Below are positions 24,550-44,039 of a stretch of 56,465 bases of DNA, piece after piece (the stretch's first letter is position 1; each line of letters starts with the position of its first letter). Origin of the DNA: Lingula anatina (lineage: Eukaryota > Brachiopoda > Lingulata > Lingulida > Lingulidae); contig NW_019775817.1 of assembly GCF_001039355.2 (NCBI RefSeq), positions 98,355 through 154,819 of the forward strand. The letters run 5' to 3'. A program made the position numbers and the translations under genes. The notes under the pieces are model-generated. The model was not told where the DNA came from. It made no database searches and saw only the letters and a program-made list of their open reading frames with translations.

Positions 24550-25776
24550 AGTAATTTTTTAAAATAAAAAATAAAGTCAAATGAGAAAATAAAATAATAA
24601 AGGTACCTTTTTAAACTATACAACGCTACAGAGGCAATTTAAAGGAAAGCAATATGGTTTGGAAGTTAAGAGAATGTTTTGGAAAGCCTGGCAATGACAC
24701 AGTGATCTGAACATATACACAGACACTGTCTGTAAATGAAACATTTCATTATATAAGGTTTTTATTATATCATTCTTAACCGCTTCATTTCATATGAATA
24801 CCTCATAATTACATTGTCTTCAATACATACAGACAAATTTACATGAACGTAAAGGGCTGTGATATAATACCTTTGTAAAACCTTTGAAAATTAAGTCTCC
24901 CGTGACGTCATCAAGAAGAAAAATATTTTCTTGCCATCAAGATGTACTGCTGTGAATATTTCTTAAAATTTGTATTAGAAAGTCACGTTTTTATCACGGG
25001 GCTCCTTCAGTTAATATTTCTTACTGCAGTGCTATGTGAGAACTTGATATAACATCGGACAGTTTACAAAAGATTATCAGGAGTTTGTATAATTATGCTT
25101 TTTTTCTAATGACTAAGTGGGATTCTGTAGCTCTGGATCAATAATTGGCAAACCAATTTTATGTGTCATTTTCACCTCAAAATTGCATTGTTTATATCAC
25201 CCCCCCCCCCCAAATCCCTTGACAATTTAACCAATATCTTCCTCTGTTGTTGAAAATAAAGTGTTTAAGGGGAAAAATTAATACGTAATATTCTAGAGCT
25301 GAAAAAAAAAAAAAAACGAGAAAAAAATTCTCTTGTTTCCATATAAGAACTCCAGTTTAAAAAAAAAGCTTTAATTTATAAAATTTTCATCTTTATCTAT
25401 CATTCTATTTTGCCACCCTGGGTAGGAAACAAGAAAATAATTCTCTCGTTTCCATATCAAAACTCAAGAAGTCAAGCATCTCTTCTTCAGATGAATTAAG
25501 GAGCTTCAGTCTTCTTCATTATCCATTATTCCTTGGGTCAACTGTGGCATTTGGCCACTAAAACACATAACAAAAGCTAGTAATATTAATAATAATAATA
25601 AACACTGACATCTTCAGTGGCAAGTTTCTCCCATTTAAAGCAACAGTCCCCTCGTCTCTCGTTAAAATCCAGGACTGGGTACCACTGATTTCTATGAACA
25701 GCTTTTTTCCTCTGTCACTGAAAATTGTCCCAGAATTCTCAGCACTGTAAGATAGATGTCACCACCTGTCTAAGAA
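24550..25776. other. 3' flank of CAPZB copy 1
   Basis: No gene seen. AT-rich, with poly-C and poly-A tracts at about 25200 and 25304. It aligns with 30421-31639 in the second haplotype with about one difference per few tens of bases. Confidence 0.6.
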
Positions 25777-29190
<3,414 letters not shown>

Positions 29191-29191
29191 N
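29191..29191. other. Single-N contig join inside CAPZB exon 2
   Basis: Left of the N the sequence is CAPZB exon 2. Right of it the sequence matches the receptor 5' flank (21565 onward). This is a chimeric assembly join, so the reading frame that runs across it is not real. Confidence 0.9.
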
Positions 29192-29390
29192 TTCATTTTT
29201 GTGAAGATCAAAGCCCTCTATAAGTGAATGCTCTAGTAGGACCGCAAGATCAATCAACTTCTCTTGCCCAGACAGTGCAAAGTAGTTCGTTATATCCCGT
29301 TTCCAGCTTAAATACAGGTATATGCCATGGTCATTTTGCACCATACGTGTGAATGATTGTTTCAAACAAATGATATACTGCAGAAATCTG
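29192..29390 (-). other. Unidentified exon-like open block
   Basis: On the minus strand an acceptor TTCTGCAG opens a frame of about 60 residues containing NDHGIYLYLSWKRDITNYF and LIDLAVLLEHSLIEGF. Related blocks near 10915-11105, 21550-21770 and 23200-23420 are frameshifted. The haplotype copy being open suggests either a real exon of an unrecognised gene or a slower-decaying relic. The family was not recognised. Confidence 0.35.
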
Positions 29391-29487
29391 TGAAGTTTTC
29401 ATTGTTGTACAGGAAAAAAAACAAAAAAACGTACATGTACTTGTACAGTTTATTTTTCATCCATAATGCAACTTCATTGTACATTAA

Positions 29488-29558
29488 CAGGCCAGCAAAT
29501 TCAAACGGGGGGCTCGTTTTCTTTCGAACCCCCCGAACCCTCCATAGCTACGGGCCTG
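29488..29558. mobile_element. CAGGCC MITE, internally deleted allele (71 bp)
   Basis: Same ends and same ATTAA flanks as the 162-bp copy at 21853, with about 90 internal bases missing. Confidence 0.8.
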
Positions 29559-29819
29559 ATTAACTAATCCAGGAAATTGTAAATGATTTTGAAAATTGTC
29601 TAGCGAAGCGAGGCCAAAATAAAACTGCAGATGATTTAAATTACATGATACTGGTATATAGGGCATAGAAACATCGACATTGGTATCATCCCAGTCCATT
29701 TCAATTAGATTTAAATTCCCAGCTGATGAAATATTTTTGATTTGAGAGACGAAAAGGAAACTGTAAATACTTCGCTATTGAACTGAAAATTTTGATAGCA
29801 TTGTAAAATGTTAGCCCAT

Positions 29820-29823
<4 letters not shown>

Positions 29824-29877
<54 letters not shown>
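29824..29877. repeat. (TA)n microsatellite
   Basis: About 27 TA units, replacing about 100 bases of other sequence found in the first haplotype. Confidence 0.9.
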
Positions 29878-29878
<1 letters not shown>

Positions 29879-31639
29879 CTGAAAAATGTTCCCGACGTTG
29901 GGCTTATTATTATTTGTAAAAATTGCTTTTGACAAATTGCTTATTTCCCCACAGGATATTAGCAAATGTAGCGTCACTTTTTCGACAATATACAGGCCTT
30001 ATAAACGATATTTGTCGTGTGCTAGTACCAGACTTATACATGCATGGGAGCACAAATGCTCAAATAAACGACTCGTGCCACGGTGAAGTATCCCAACGCA
30101 AAATTAGAAGAAACGAGAACAGTACGCGTCAGTGCAGTTTGCGTGTCCGAAACGCTGTTTTTTACTACTAATTTTAATTTTGAGTACTTTATTCGTGGCT
30201 CGAGTCGTTAATTTGGGTATTTGTGCTCACGGATCTGAGGCTTGACTTCGCCAACGACTAATCCATTTACAAATCCTCATGCATAGCATCTGTTTTGTGG
30301 CAATTTGGGGAGGGGGGCGACTTATTACATCCGATTCATGTAATTCTATTCGTCGAAGGCCCAATCCGAATTGGGTGTAATACCTACCAGGTACCGCCCC
30401 CCCCCCCCTACCCCTAAGAAAAAATTTAACATAAAATAAAATGAGAAAATATCTACCTTTTTTAGTACCTTTTTAAACTAAGCAATGCTACAGAGGCATT
30501 TTAAAGGAAAGCAATACAGTTTGGAAGTTAAGAGAATGTTTTGGAAAGCCAAAGGAATGGCACAGTGATCAAAATATACTCACACACACAGTGTCTGCAA
30601 ATGAAACATTTCTTTATATAAGGTTTTTATTATATCATTCTTAACCGTTTTATTTCATATGGATACCTCATAATTACATTGTCTTCAATACATACAGACA
30701 GATTTACATGAACGTAAAGGGCTGTGATATAATACCTTTGTAAAACCTTTGAAAATTAGTCTCCCGTGACGTCATCAAGAAGAAAAATATTTTCTTGCCA
30801 TCAAGATGTGCTGCTGGGAATATTTCTTAAAATTTGTATTAGAAAGTCACGTTCTTATCACGGGGCTCCTTCAGTTAATATTTCTTACTGCAGTGCTCTC
30901 TGAGAACTTGAAATAACAGTGGACAGTTTACAAAAGATTATCAGGAGTTTGTATAATTATGCTTTTTTTCTAATGACTGAGTGGGATTCTGTAGCTCTGG
31001 ATCAATAATTGGCAAACCAATTTTATGTGTCATTTTCACCTCAAAATTGCATTGTTTATATCACCCCCCCCCCCCCCAATCCCTTGACAATTTAACCAAT
31101 ATCTTCCTCTGTTGTTGAAAATAAAGTGTTCAAGGGGAAAAATTAATACGTAATATTCTAGAGCTGAAAAAAAAAAAAACGAGAAAAAAATTCTCTTGTT
31201 TCCATATAAGAACTCCAGTTTTTAAAAAAGCTTTAATTTATAAAATTTTCATCTTTATCCATCATTCTATTTGCCACCCTAGATAGGAAACAAGAAAATA
31301 ATTCTCTCGTTTCCATATCAAAACTCAAGAAGTCAAGCATCTCTTCTTCAGATGAATTAAGGAGCCTCAATCTTCTTCATTATCCATCATTCCTTGGGTC
31401 ACCTGTGGCATTTGGCCACTAAAATACATAACAAAAGCTAGTAATAATAATAATAATAAACATTGACATCTTCAGTGGCAAGTTTCTCCCATTTAAAGCA
31501 ACTGTCCTTCCCCTCGTCTCTCATTAAAATCCAGGACTGGGTACCACTGATTTCTATGAACAGCTTTTTTTCCTCTGTCACTGAAAATTGTCCCAGAATT
31601 CTCAGCACTGTAAGATAGATGTCGCCACCTGTCTAAGAA

Positions 31640-35394
<3,755 letters not shown>

Positions 35395-35480
35395 TTTTAG
35401 GCTGTTTTTGGTACTTAGTGAAATACAAGGAAGTGGCAAGCTTCACTTTCTCAAGTCCAAAATGGCCGAACATCCGGGGT
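35395..35480 (-). promoter_or_regulatory. Probable CAPZB proximal promoter / 5' UTR, copy A
   Basis: Upstream of the CAPZB start codon lies a block identical in both haplotypes that contains, on the plus strand, AAAATGGCCGAACATCCGG (35458-35476). This includes a YY1-like AAAATGGC and an ETS-like CCGGATGT on the minus strand, motifs typical of TATA-less housekeeping promoters close to the transcription start. The assignment is by motif and position only. Confidence 0.45.
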
Positions 35481-35666
35481 ATTGGGAATCTCCAATCACA
35501 TTTCCCGTTACAATTTTACTCTCCGTAAAGTTGTCTCGTTTTCGATACATCAATATATTTACGAGTGCTTGCATTCAGTATAGAGTAGATCCAGTTATTG
35601 TTTTCAAATAGAGGCGTATCCGCGGAAAACAGCAGGTGTCAATGCACCTACAGGTTTAGTCCTTAC

Positions 35667-35701
35667 CTGCTCTTGACCTATATCTCTCAGAAAGTGCACA
35701 A
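35667..35701 (-). other. Possible 35-nt mini-exon upstream of CAPZB exon 1
   Basis: On the minus strand the block is bounded by TTACAAG| and |GTAAGG. It is identical in both haplotypes (second copy at about 38549-38583). One frame reads VVHFLRDIGQEQ and would enter CAPZB exon 2 in phase 0. It may be a 5' UTR or alternative exon, or chance. Confidence 0.25.
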
Positions 35702-36357
35702 CTTGTAAGTATAAACATTGGAAAGTGGACCAGATTTACCCTGTGTTCTACAAAACATTTTGACTTAATATTATTTTCATAGAAAGAATGTTTTCGGTCT
35801 CTTATAATCCTCACTCTGAACTGCATTCGATCTGTGTTTATTTTGATATTTCGAAGGGTTTTTTAGATCATTAAAAACATAAATAAATGTGGTAAAAATG
35901 TTTATTGCATCATTGGTCGATGGTATTATTGTATTTTCCTATTGTTGTAGCGATATACCCAAAGAAAGTTACTAGTCAAGTCACTGTGAATGTCAATACA
36001 TGTATTTACTGGGAAAGCGCGGGAGGGAGGGGGGGGGGGGGGGATGCACATGCTTATAGTGTTATGTTCCCGTATTTGTTTCAGTTAAAATTATTTTCCC
36101 TTCAATTTGTAAATGGCAAGTAGCTGAGAAAGGGAGGAGGAAATGTCTGAACTCCACGCCATATTTTGAGAATTTTTCATTGCAGTCTATATATCCCTGT
36201 CTACAGATAAGTTCTTGGCTGAATTAGAAGGATTGAGAGAATATTTTTGTAGAAACAGATATGATAAGCAAAGAGGCGTTCTTTAAACACATGCAGACAG
36301 TGAAAATCTTGCTTCCCTTCGTTGTTACTTTAAGGTCTGTTGATGCATGATTGAAAT

Positions 36358-36516
36358 GGGGGCGTCTCGATAGTCCGAAGGTTCATTGGTCCGAAAAGTA
36401 GTAACATTTTCATCGATTTTTTAATCAAAGGTTCATTGGTCCGAAGGTTCTATAGTGAACATTCGGACCAATGAACCTTCGGACTATTGAACCTTCGGAC
36501 TATCGCTACGGCCCCG
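36358..36516. mobile_element. 159-bp palindromic MITE with 8-bp target duplication
   Basis: Flanked by ATTGAAAT (36350-36357 and 36517-36524). The other haplotype has one ATTGAAAT at 39237-39244. Ends share GATAGTCCGAAGGTTCA as an inverted repeat, with internal GGTTCATTGGTCCGAA repeated on both strands. An 8-bp duplication is what hAT-type elements leave; no coding capacity. Confidence 0.92.
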
Positions 36517-37104
36517 ATTGAAATAGGGTCTTGGAGTTTGCTGTATACATACTCAGTAGCTGTGATACATTTTTTGGCATTATTTAAGATTAATTTTCGA
36601 TAAATGTTTTTTCTCTAAAAAGTTCCCTGCCACATTCATTTCAAAGCAGTCAACAATATTACTGGATTTACTTTCAGAGCGGGGAAATCACGTCATGTTT
36701 ACATATATATATTTAACAATATTAATGGCCACATATTTTCTTCCAAGTTTGTCACATTACACGACCATCTGGTGCATGATGCAGCACGTCCACAACATCA
36801 GTTGCCAACTCAGAGATGCAGTACTTTTTGTCAACTTCAGGTCATTGTATGTGTAGTCTTTATTCATGAATTAATGGCCACAGGGCCCACAGTGTTAATA
36901 ATATATAGTTATGGAGATAGACTTGCAGATTTATGAATGTTTGCAGATGTATATATACTAGTAATCAAATAGCATAAAGGCTGATCTGTCATATAACATC
37001 TACACCTCTGGATATAGAACATATGTTTAATTACAAACAGTGCTAGTGCATGTGCCCTGCCAAAATAGGCACTGGGCATATGTATGCCAAAATATGGACA
37101 CAAT

Positions 37105-37343
37105 TACACCCCATTTCCATAGATTTTTAGATCGATCTATCCCTGCGGGGAGTCTCACTAGATTACTGTCAGATAATCCGGCTTAAATGTCCGTCCCACC
37201 TACTACAAGCTGTAAGGGGGTAATTAACTTTCGTGTCTGCCCGGCTGACAGCTATATAGTGTGAACCCCCAGGGAGTTAGGTCGATCTAAAACTTAATCT
37301 TTAGATCGATCTAAATCTCTCGGAAAGCACCCTCAGATTCACA
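37105..37343. mobile_element. AGATCGATCTA MITE-like repeat, copy 1
   Basis: About 230 bp with subterminal palindromes AGATCGATCTA at both sides and a conserved core (GGGGAGTCTCACTAGATTAC and CCCCCAGGGAGTTAGGTCGA). Other copies at 39826-40058 (allelic), 41190-41390 and 54493-54722 (inverted). Confidence 0.75.
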
Positions 37344-37639
37344 CATTGTACTAGCTGGGTGGGTCCAACTGGCTAAAATGCTGTCAGTAGAATCAGGGCG
37401 CTCAGCGCACGATAGTTAATAACCTCCTAGCTGCTCAAGGAGGCATGTCAGATAATAAAGCTGATTGCCTTTTAAAAATATCTGTGAATGAAATTTGATT
37501 TTATTTGACAGTTATCAGTAGAATACACATCAGATATATTATACTTTGTCAGAGCACCAGCGTAGCTAATATGCACAAAACACTAACAGATCGGAATCAG
37601 GCATATTGAGAACATAATGTTAAAATTTAGCATGCAAAT

Positions 37640-37640
37640 N
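37640..37640. other. Single-N contig join
   Basis: The sequence left of the N (GCATGCAAAT) recurs at 40354-40363, where it continues into unique DNA. The segment after the N starts upstream in the same homologous block, as expected for placing two alleles in series. Confidence 0.85.
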
Positions 37641-37852
37641 AGACAATAAATAAAGAATCTGAAAGGTAACTAAGTAAAAGTATACACTTTCATGCTTTTC
37701 GCAGTAATATTAAACTATTCTTTTGTCAATACACAAGACGAGTATGTATTTATACTATAAATTATAGCCCTGGACACCTCAACAGTAAATTCAAATCATT
37801 GGTCTCCTCAAAGTTAAATAGACCATTTCTCTGACACCCTCCCCCTAAAAAT
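37641..37852. other. Unpaired segment between haplotype copies
   Basis: About 210 bp with no counterpart on the left copy; it probably extends the allele beyond the poly-C contig end. No gene seen. Confidence 0.6.
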
Positions 37853-38274
37853 ACAGTATAAATGTCTAGAACAGAAGGAGTTGAGTTATCCCCACTGAGA
37901 TAATCCTGGGAGGAATTCACCACCAAAAATAGTTTAACGGCGTCTCCCAAAATAGGATTCCAAAAATGGCGAGGGAAAGAGACGGCATTCTGCTACTGAC
38001 AACTGACAGCATTTTTAAAACAACTTAAACAAACATTGCTGAATAACGGCTTACTATGCGCTTTAAATCTCTAGATATCTAAAAATGCCGGTAAATCTTT
38101 TATCTTAACATGGAGTTTACACTGACAGTCGCCGGCCTCTCCGGGAGGAGGGGCTTCTGAACAAATAAAGGGAGAATGACACACATCTAACGACTCCAGC
38201 AAAACGTTCTGCTAATTTTATCAATCTGATTAGTCAGTTCACTGATACTTGTTTCCTTCATTAGGCATACATAC

Positions 38275-38277
38275 CAT
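38275..38277 (-). CDS. CAPZB: CAPZB first coding exon, second allele (ATG only)
   Basis: Minus-strand ATG followed by the donor GTATGT, identical in context to 35392-35394. The promoter-like block is at 38341-38360. The matching remaining exons are represented by the partial copy at 25777-29190. Confidence 0.6.
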
Positions 38278-39825
38278 TTTTAGGCTGTTTTTGGTACTTA
38301 GTGAAATACAAGGAAGTGGCAAGCTTCACTTTCTCAAGTCCAAAATGGCCGAACATCCGGGGTATTGGGAATCTCCAATCACATTTCCCGTTACAATCTT
38401 ACTCTCCTTAAAGTTGTCTCGTTTTCGATACAGCAATTTATTTTTGAGTGCTTGTATTCAGTATAGGGTAAACCCAAACATTGTTTTCAAATAGAGGCGT
38501 ATCAGCGGAAAACAGCAGGTGTCAATGCACCTACAGGTTTAGTCCTTACCTGCTCTTGACCTATATCTCTCAGAAAGTGCACAACTTGTAAGTATAAACA
38601 TTGGAAAGTGGACTAGATTTACCCTATGTTCTTAAAATCATTTTGATTTAATATTATTTTCATAGAAAGAATGTTTTCGGTCTCTTATAATCCTCACTCT
38701 GAACTGCATTCGATCTGTGTTTATTTTGATATTCCGAAGGGTTTTTAGATCATTAAAAACATAAATAAATGTGGTTTAAGTGTTTATTGCATCATTGGTC
38801 GATGGTATTATTGTATTTTCCTATTGTAGTAGCGATATTCCCAAAGAAAGTTACTAGTCAAGTCACTGTGAATGCTAATACATGTATTTACTGGGGTAGC
38901 GCGGGAGGGAGGGGGTTGCACATTCTTAGTGTTATGTTCCCGTATTTGTTTCAATTAAAATTATTTTCCCTGCAGTTTGTAAATGGCAAGTAGCTGAGAA
39001 AGGGGGGAGGAAACGTCTGAACTCCACACCATAATTTGAGACTTTCTCATTGCAGTCTATATGTCCCTGTCTACAGATACTAACAGTAGTATACAGTATA
39101 CTCAGTATTCTTGGCTGGATTGAGGGAATGTTTTTGTAGAAACAGATATGACAAGCAAAGAGGCGTTCTTTAAACACATGCAGACAGTAAATTTCTTGCG
39201 GCCCTTCGTTGTCACTTTAAGGTCTGTTGATGCATGATTGAAATAGGGTCTTGGAGTTTGCTGTATACAGTACATAGCTGTGATACATTTTTGGCATTAT
39301 TTAAGATCAATTTTCGATAAATGTTTTTTCTCAAAAAAGTTCCCTGCCACATTCATTTCAAAGCAGTCAACAATATTACTGTATTTGCTTTCAGAGCGGA
39401 GAAATCACGTCATGTTTACATATATATATTTAACAATATTAATGGCCACATATTTTCTTCCAAGTTTGTCACATTACACGACCATCTGGTGCATGATGCA
39501 TCACGTCCACAACATCAGTTGCCAACTCAGAGATGCAGTACTTTTTGTCAACTTCAGGTCATTGTATGTGTAGTCTTTATTCATGAATTAATGGCCACAG
39601 GGCCCACAGTGTTAATAATATATAGTTATGGAGATAGACTTGCAGATTTATGAATGTTTGCAGATGTATTTATACTAGTAATCAAATAGCATAAAGGCTG
39701 ATCTGTCATATAACATCTACACCTCTGGATATAGGACATATGTTTAATTACAAACAGTGCTAGTGCATGTGCCCTACCAAAATAGGCACTGGGCATATGT
39801 ACATGTATGCCAAAATATGGACACA

Positions 39826-40058
39826 ATTACACCCCATTTCCATAGGTTTTTAGATCGATCTATCCCTGCGGGGAGTCTCACTAGATTACTGTCAGATAAT
39901 CCGGCTTAAATGTCCGTCCCACCTACTACAAGCTGTAAGGGGGTAATTAACTTTCGTGTCTGCCCGGCTGACAGCTATATAGTGTGAACCCCCAGGGAGT
40001 TAGGTCGATCTAAAACTTAATCTTTAGATTGATCTAAATCTCTCGGAAAGCACCCTCA
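39826..40058. mobile_element. AGATCGATCTA MITE-like repeat, allelic copy
   Basis: Allele of 37105-37343 with a few substitutions, including one that changes a subterminal GATCGATC to GATTGATC. Confidence 0.75.
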
Positions 40059-41189
40059 GATTCACACATTGTACTAGCTGGGTTGGTCCAACTGGCTAAA
40101 ATGCTGTCAGTAGAATCAGGGCGATCAGCACACGATAGTTAATAACCTCCTAGCTGCTCAAGAAGGCATGTCAGACAATAAAGCTGATTGCCTTTTAAAA
40201 ATATCTGTGAATGAAATTTGATTTTATTTGGAAGTTATCAGTAGAATACACATCAGATATATTATACTTTGTCAGAGCACCAGCGTAGCTAATATGCACA
40301 AAACACTAACAGATCGGAATCAGGCATATTGAGAACATAATGTTAAAATTTAGCATGCAAATTTTTTTTCTTTCATTAAATAAATGCGAAAGTACTGGTG
40401 AAATTCCTCTTGAAAAGTCTAATCAAGTTAATCATTTTTCACAAACCTCCTGGGAAAGGCAAACATGGCTTGAAGCAGCTTGTCGAGAGTTCATTGATTT
40501 TTCTTCATGACAAATGGCAAAAAGCTATTATGATAGTCCAAGCATGGATAGGTAGAACATGTTTGTTCAGCGTCGTGATGATGGTACACTGAGTAGTACT
40601 TCCAAGGTTTGCTGCATTCTTCGTTTTAAAATTTAAAACTTTCATATTCACTTTTCATATGTGCAAATTCCATTTGGGAAAGCTGGATAAAAATCTGCAA
40701 TTGGGCATTTATCTTAACTTGAAATTGAAAAAGTTCTTATTTCACACCAGCTAAATCACAGACGTTTCATTAATGAAATACAGTAAACGGTGACATCTGA
40801 CTGTGAGCTGCCTTGTTATTTTAAACCTTATTTTAATCAAAGGTTTAATCAAACCTTATTTTAATCAAAAGTGAACACAGACTTAACTACAGTAGCTTGG
40901 TCATCTTTGAACTTTTTCATCCTTCACCCTCTGAAATAAGCAAAATGAAGAAGTGAAAAATGCATTCAAATTTTTCATTTGATTGTGGCCTACATCCATG
41001 ATTGTAACAGAAAGAACAACAGTTGTATGCTTTCATGGAAAAAATGGATTTTTTAAATATTGATCCAAACGTACAATTTGCCTGGAAAACTATAATTTTT
41101 TGTTAAAAAAGTGAATATGAAGTCAGAAGTGCAAAAAAATTAATTAAACAGTAAGGACAATAGTTATGGTACACTAGGGCTCTGTTCTC

Positions 41190-41390
41190 ACAACTTTTAG
41201 ATCTATCTATCACCGCGGGGAGTCTCACTAGATTACTGTCAGATAATCTGCCTTAAGTGTCCGTCCCCGCCTACTACAAGCTGTAAGGGGTAATTAACTT
41301 TCGTGTCTGTCCGGCTGACAGCTATTTAGCGTGAACCCCCAGGGAGTTAGGTCGATCCAATGTAGGTCGATCTAATCTATGAGAATGGGG
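41190..41390. mobile_element. AGATCGATCTA MITE-like repeat, diverged copy
   Basis: Shares the GGGGAGTCTCACTAGATTAC core and the CCCCCAGGGAGTTAGGTCGA block, with diverged ends (TGTTCTCACA / GAGAATGGGGTG). Confidence 0.7.
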
Positions 41391-41396
41391 TGTAGG

Positions 41397-41436
<40 letters not shown>

Positions 41437-41453
41437 CATGTAAGTGACTCTGA

Positions 41454-41490
41454 CCTTGGACATAATAATGAATCGTTATTATGTCCAAGG
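41454..41490. other. Perfect 15-bp hairpin
   Basis: Arms CCTTGGACATAATAA and its exact inverse, separated by TGAATCG. Confidence 0.8.
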
Positions 41491-41769
41491 AGAGAAAGAG
41501 GAAAGTCTGTCTCTTTGAGCGTGTGTGTCTGTGTCTGCTGAAACCAACATCCTTCCTATCAGCTCGTTGAAAAAAATTCCCTTTGCAAAAGATCTGTAAG
41601 CCATATCTTTCAAAGTCTTTAGCCTGCGAAGAAACAAAAGTCATATTTGATTACTAAAATAATAGTAGATAAATTCCTCTTGGGGATTGGACATATTGAT
41701 TGACTTGTTTTCTTTCACTGTAACTCTCTTAGCATTGTTCTAGGGCTTGTGGCTAGGCTGTGGCCTAAT

Positions 41770-42340
41770 AAGATTAGCAGACTTTTGAGATATTCACTTT
41801 GATTTTGGAAATAGGAGAGTGCAAAAAGCTCGATAATTTCATCAAGGAGATTTGAGAAGTGAACTGGGTTATCTTTTTTGTTGGCAGGTTGAGGATAGAT
41901 AAAGCCACAACAATCATTCATAGAACTGTTCTCTCTGTCTGAGAATTTGTTGGTGAAGAATAAGTGACTTTTTTCTTGTTCTAAGATACATTTGCCAGAT
42001 GAAGATAGAACTAGTAAGCATTTGGTTTTGAAACTAGGAGTGGAAAACCTCCATAATTTCATTTCATCAAGTAAACAAGGTGAAGCTAGTGGCTTGGGAT
42101 TTGAGGAAAGAAAAGTCGCTAGTCTCTCTCTAAGGATTTGCCGATGAAAAATAAGTCTGTTTTCTTGTTCTGAGCTACCTTGCCAGATGAATGCCACAAG
42201 GACTTGATTTTGAAAGTGGGAGTGTACAAAAGTCAATAATTTCATTTCATCGAGAAGATTTCAGTTGACCTTGATATATGAGGATAGGAGGACAGTGGAA
42301 AAGAAGTAGCTTATATTGTCTTAGATACCTTGCCAAATGA
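41770..42340. repeat. Degenerate tandem repeat, about 3 units of 150-190 bp
   Basis: Recurring blocks TTGCCAGATGAA, TTTGATTTTGAAAnTnGGAGTG and AATTTCATTTCATC at spacings of about 150 to 190. The 176-residue minus-strand frame across it is itself a repeat product and is unlikely to be a gene. Confidence 0.65.
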
Positions 42341-44039
42341 ACAATATAAGAAGACTTTCTGGATATAGTAGGTATGAATATTTATATTTTTTATTTATTT
42401 CGTAAGATTTGCAGTCGGTGAGTCAGGTGATGATGTCCAGATCTGATACTACATGTACTGTAGTAAGTAATTCAGTGATGTACTAGTACATATAAAGTTT
42501 AAGAAGAGCTATCATGAACTACCTTTTAAAAAGATCAGTCTCCTTTTTAAATTCCATTTTACATCTTAAACCAAATCAGTCACATACATGTAGGACATAC
42601 AAGTATACATTGACATTGTGGACAATCAGAAGATGTTAAACTTGATATTATGTTTGAGGCAACGTGCATGGGTCTGTCTTTGGATTTTCTGTGATTACTC
42701 CATATTGTGTGCACAATTGTGAAATGAAATTCATTTTGCCTTCTATTTTTATTTGCTTTTGGTTGCGAAGTAATATCAAGTTCATGCAATTTTGCAACTA
42801 GTAGGCTTACAATTTGTTTATCTAATGCTAAGGTAACAGTAGTTTAACCTACTTCATTAATGGTGGTCAGAAATAAGTATACAATATTTTAAAAAATATT
42901 AGTCAAAATTGATAGCAGAAGTAGCAATAACTAAACATCTCAAACTTGGGCTATTCCCGATATCTTTTCCCCCCAAGGATGTATATGACTATGTATCATT
43001 TCAAGGTAACCTTACGAAATAATTCTTTTTTCGAGATGAGGTGAGCTACTTTTATTGGGACTGCTGAATTACAGTACTTCATTTCAGGTACATCACTAAC
43101 AAAAGTTTCTTGAAAATGATTTATAATTTTTTTTTTCAATTTTATTGAAAGTATGCCATTTCATATGACTACAATCATTTCAGCTTGTACCTTATCACCC
43201 GTGCATGCATGCAGATAAAAATAACTGTAGTCATTTGACCAGGGAATTGTTTATTAGTTTTGCATTATCTGCTTTTGTTTATTAATTTAAGATCAATCTG
43301 ACTTCACAGAGGAGTCTGGCAACATTCATTTCATTATGGCTGCGTTCACTGCAGAATCAACTTAGATCTGATTTAGTCAAGGGCAACTGACATCACCATT
43401 CAAATATTAGTACTAGTAAATAGTTAGCAGGGATAATGGATATAGAAGTTTATTAGTTGCCGTGGGTGTGAGTATGTGTGAAGGTTTAATTTTTGATTCT
43501 GTGTAAATGTGATCATCGGGTTTGTGTTCATAGTACAGTTGAAATTGTGGCTGTCCTTACAAAAATGCCTGCATGGGCTGTTTTGATAAAAGGAGGCAGA
43601 TCATATTAGATTTTCATTAATTATTAACATGATATTTATATATTACTGACCTTTGTTTTTCATTATCTTTAGCTAGTATAATATAAACTGGATGAATCAA
43701 AACTGTCACTTTAATTCTTGATGATAAGTTAGCTGAAGCCAGTAATTCAAGATTCCATTCAAAAGATAAAGGACAAATTTTGATAAAATGTGAATGGATT
43801 GACTGACACATGGCCATTTAAGAAAGCTTTTATATTTATATTTCCACATTCATTTCAAAAGAATTTTTTAGGATCAATCAAAACGGTCTTCAGCTGAATG
43901 ATTGATATGAGTACGATTAACTTCGCTGCGACCGATATCTGATGCTTCAGTCATTTGTTTGGCTGCTAAAAGGCCATTTGCGAGAAATAGGCTCTTTGCT
44001 AGCTAAAGTAGCTATTTCACAGCACAATGAAATGGAATA

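Larger units (their letters stand above)
29192..31639. repeat. Second haplotype of the receptor-CAPZB intergenic region
   Basis: It aligns with 21565-22898 / 23215-24549 and then 24550-25776, with substitutions and indels. It carries an internally deleted CAGGCC MITE (29488-29558), about 60 extra bases at about 29610-29680, a (TA)n tract at 29824-29877 and a shorter C run. No gene other than the exon-like block was seen. Confidence 0.85.
37853..40363. repeat. CAPZB upstream region, haplotype B
   Basis: Second copy of 34970-37639, lacking the 159-bp MITE. It continues into the unique flank, so this is the allele joined to the transferrin-receptor-like locus. Confidence 0.9.

Noticed and set aside
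36909-37103. Short minus-strand frame also seen at 39626
   Set aside because: Allelic duplicate of non-coding flank; it differs by small indels and shows no domain.
41715-42245. 176-residue minus-strand protein
   Set aside because: It is internally repetitive and generated by a degenerate tandem repeat, with no known motif.
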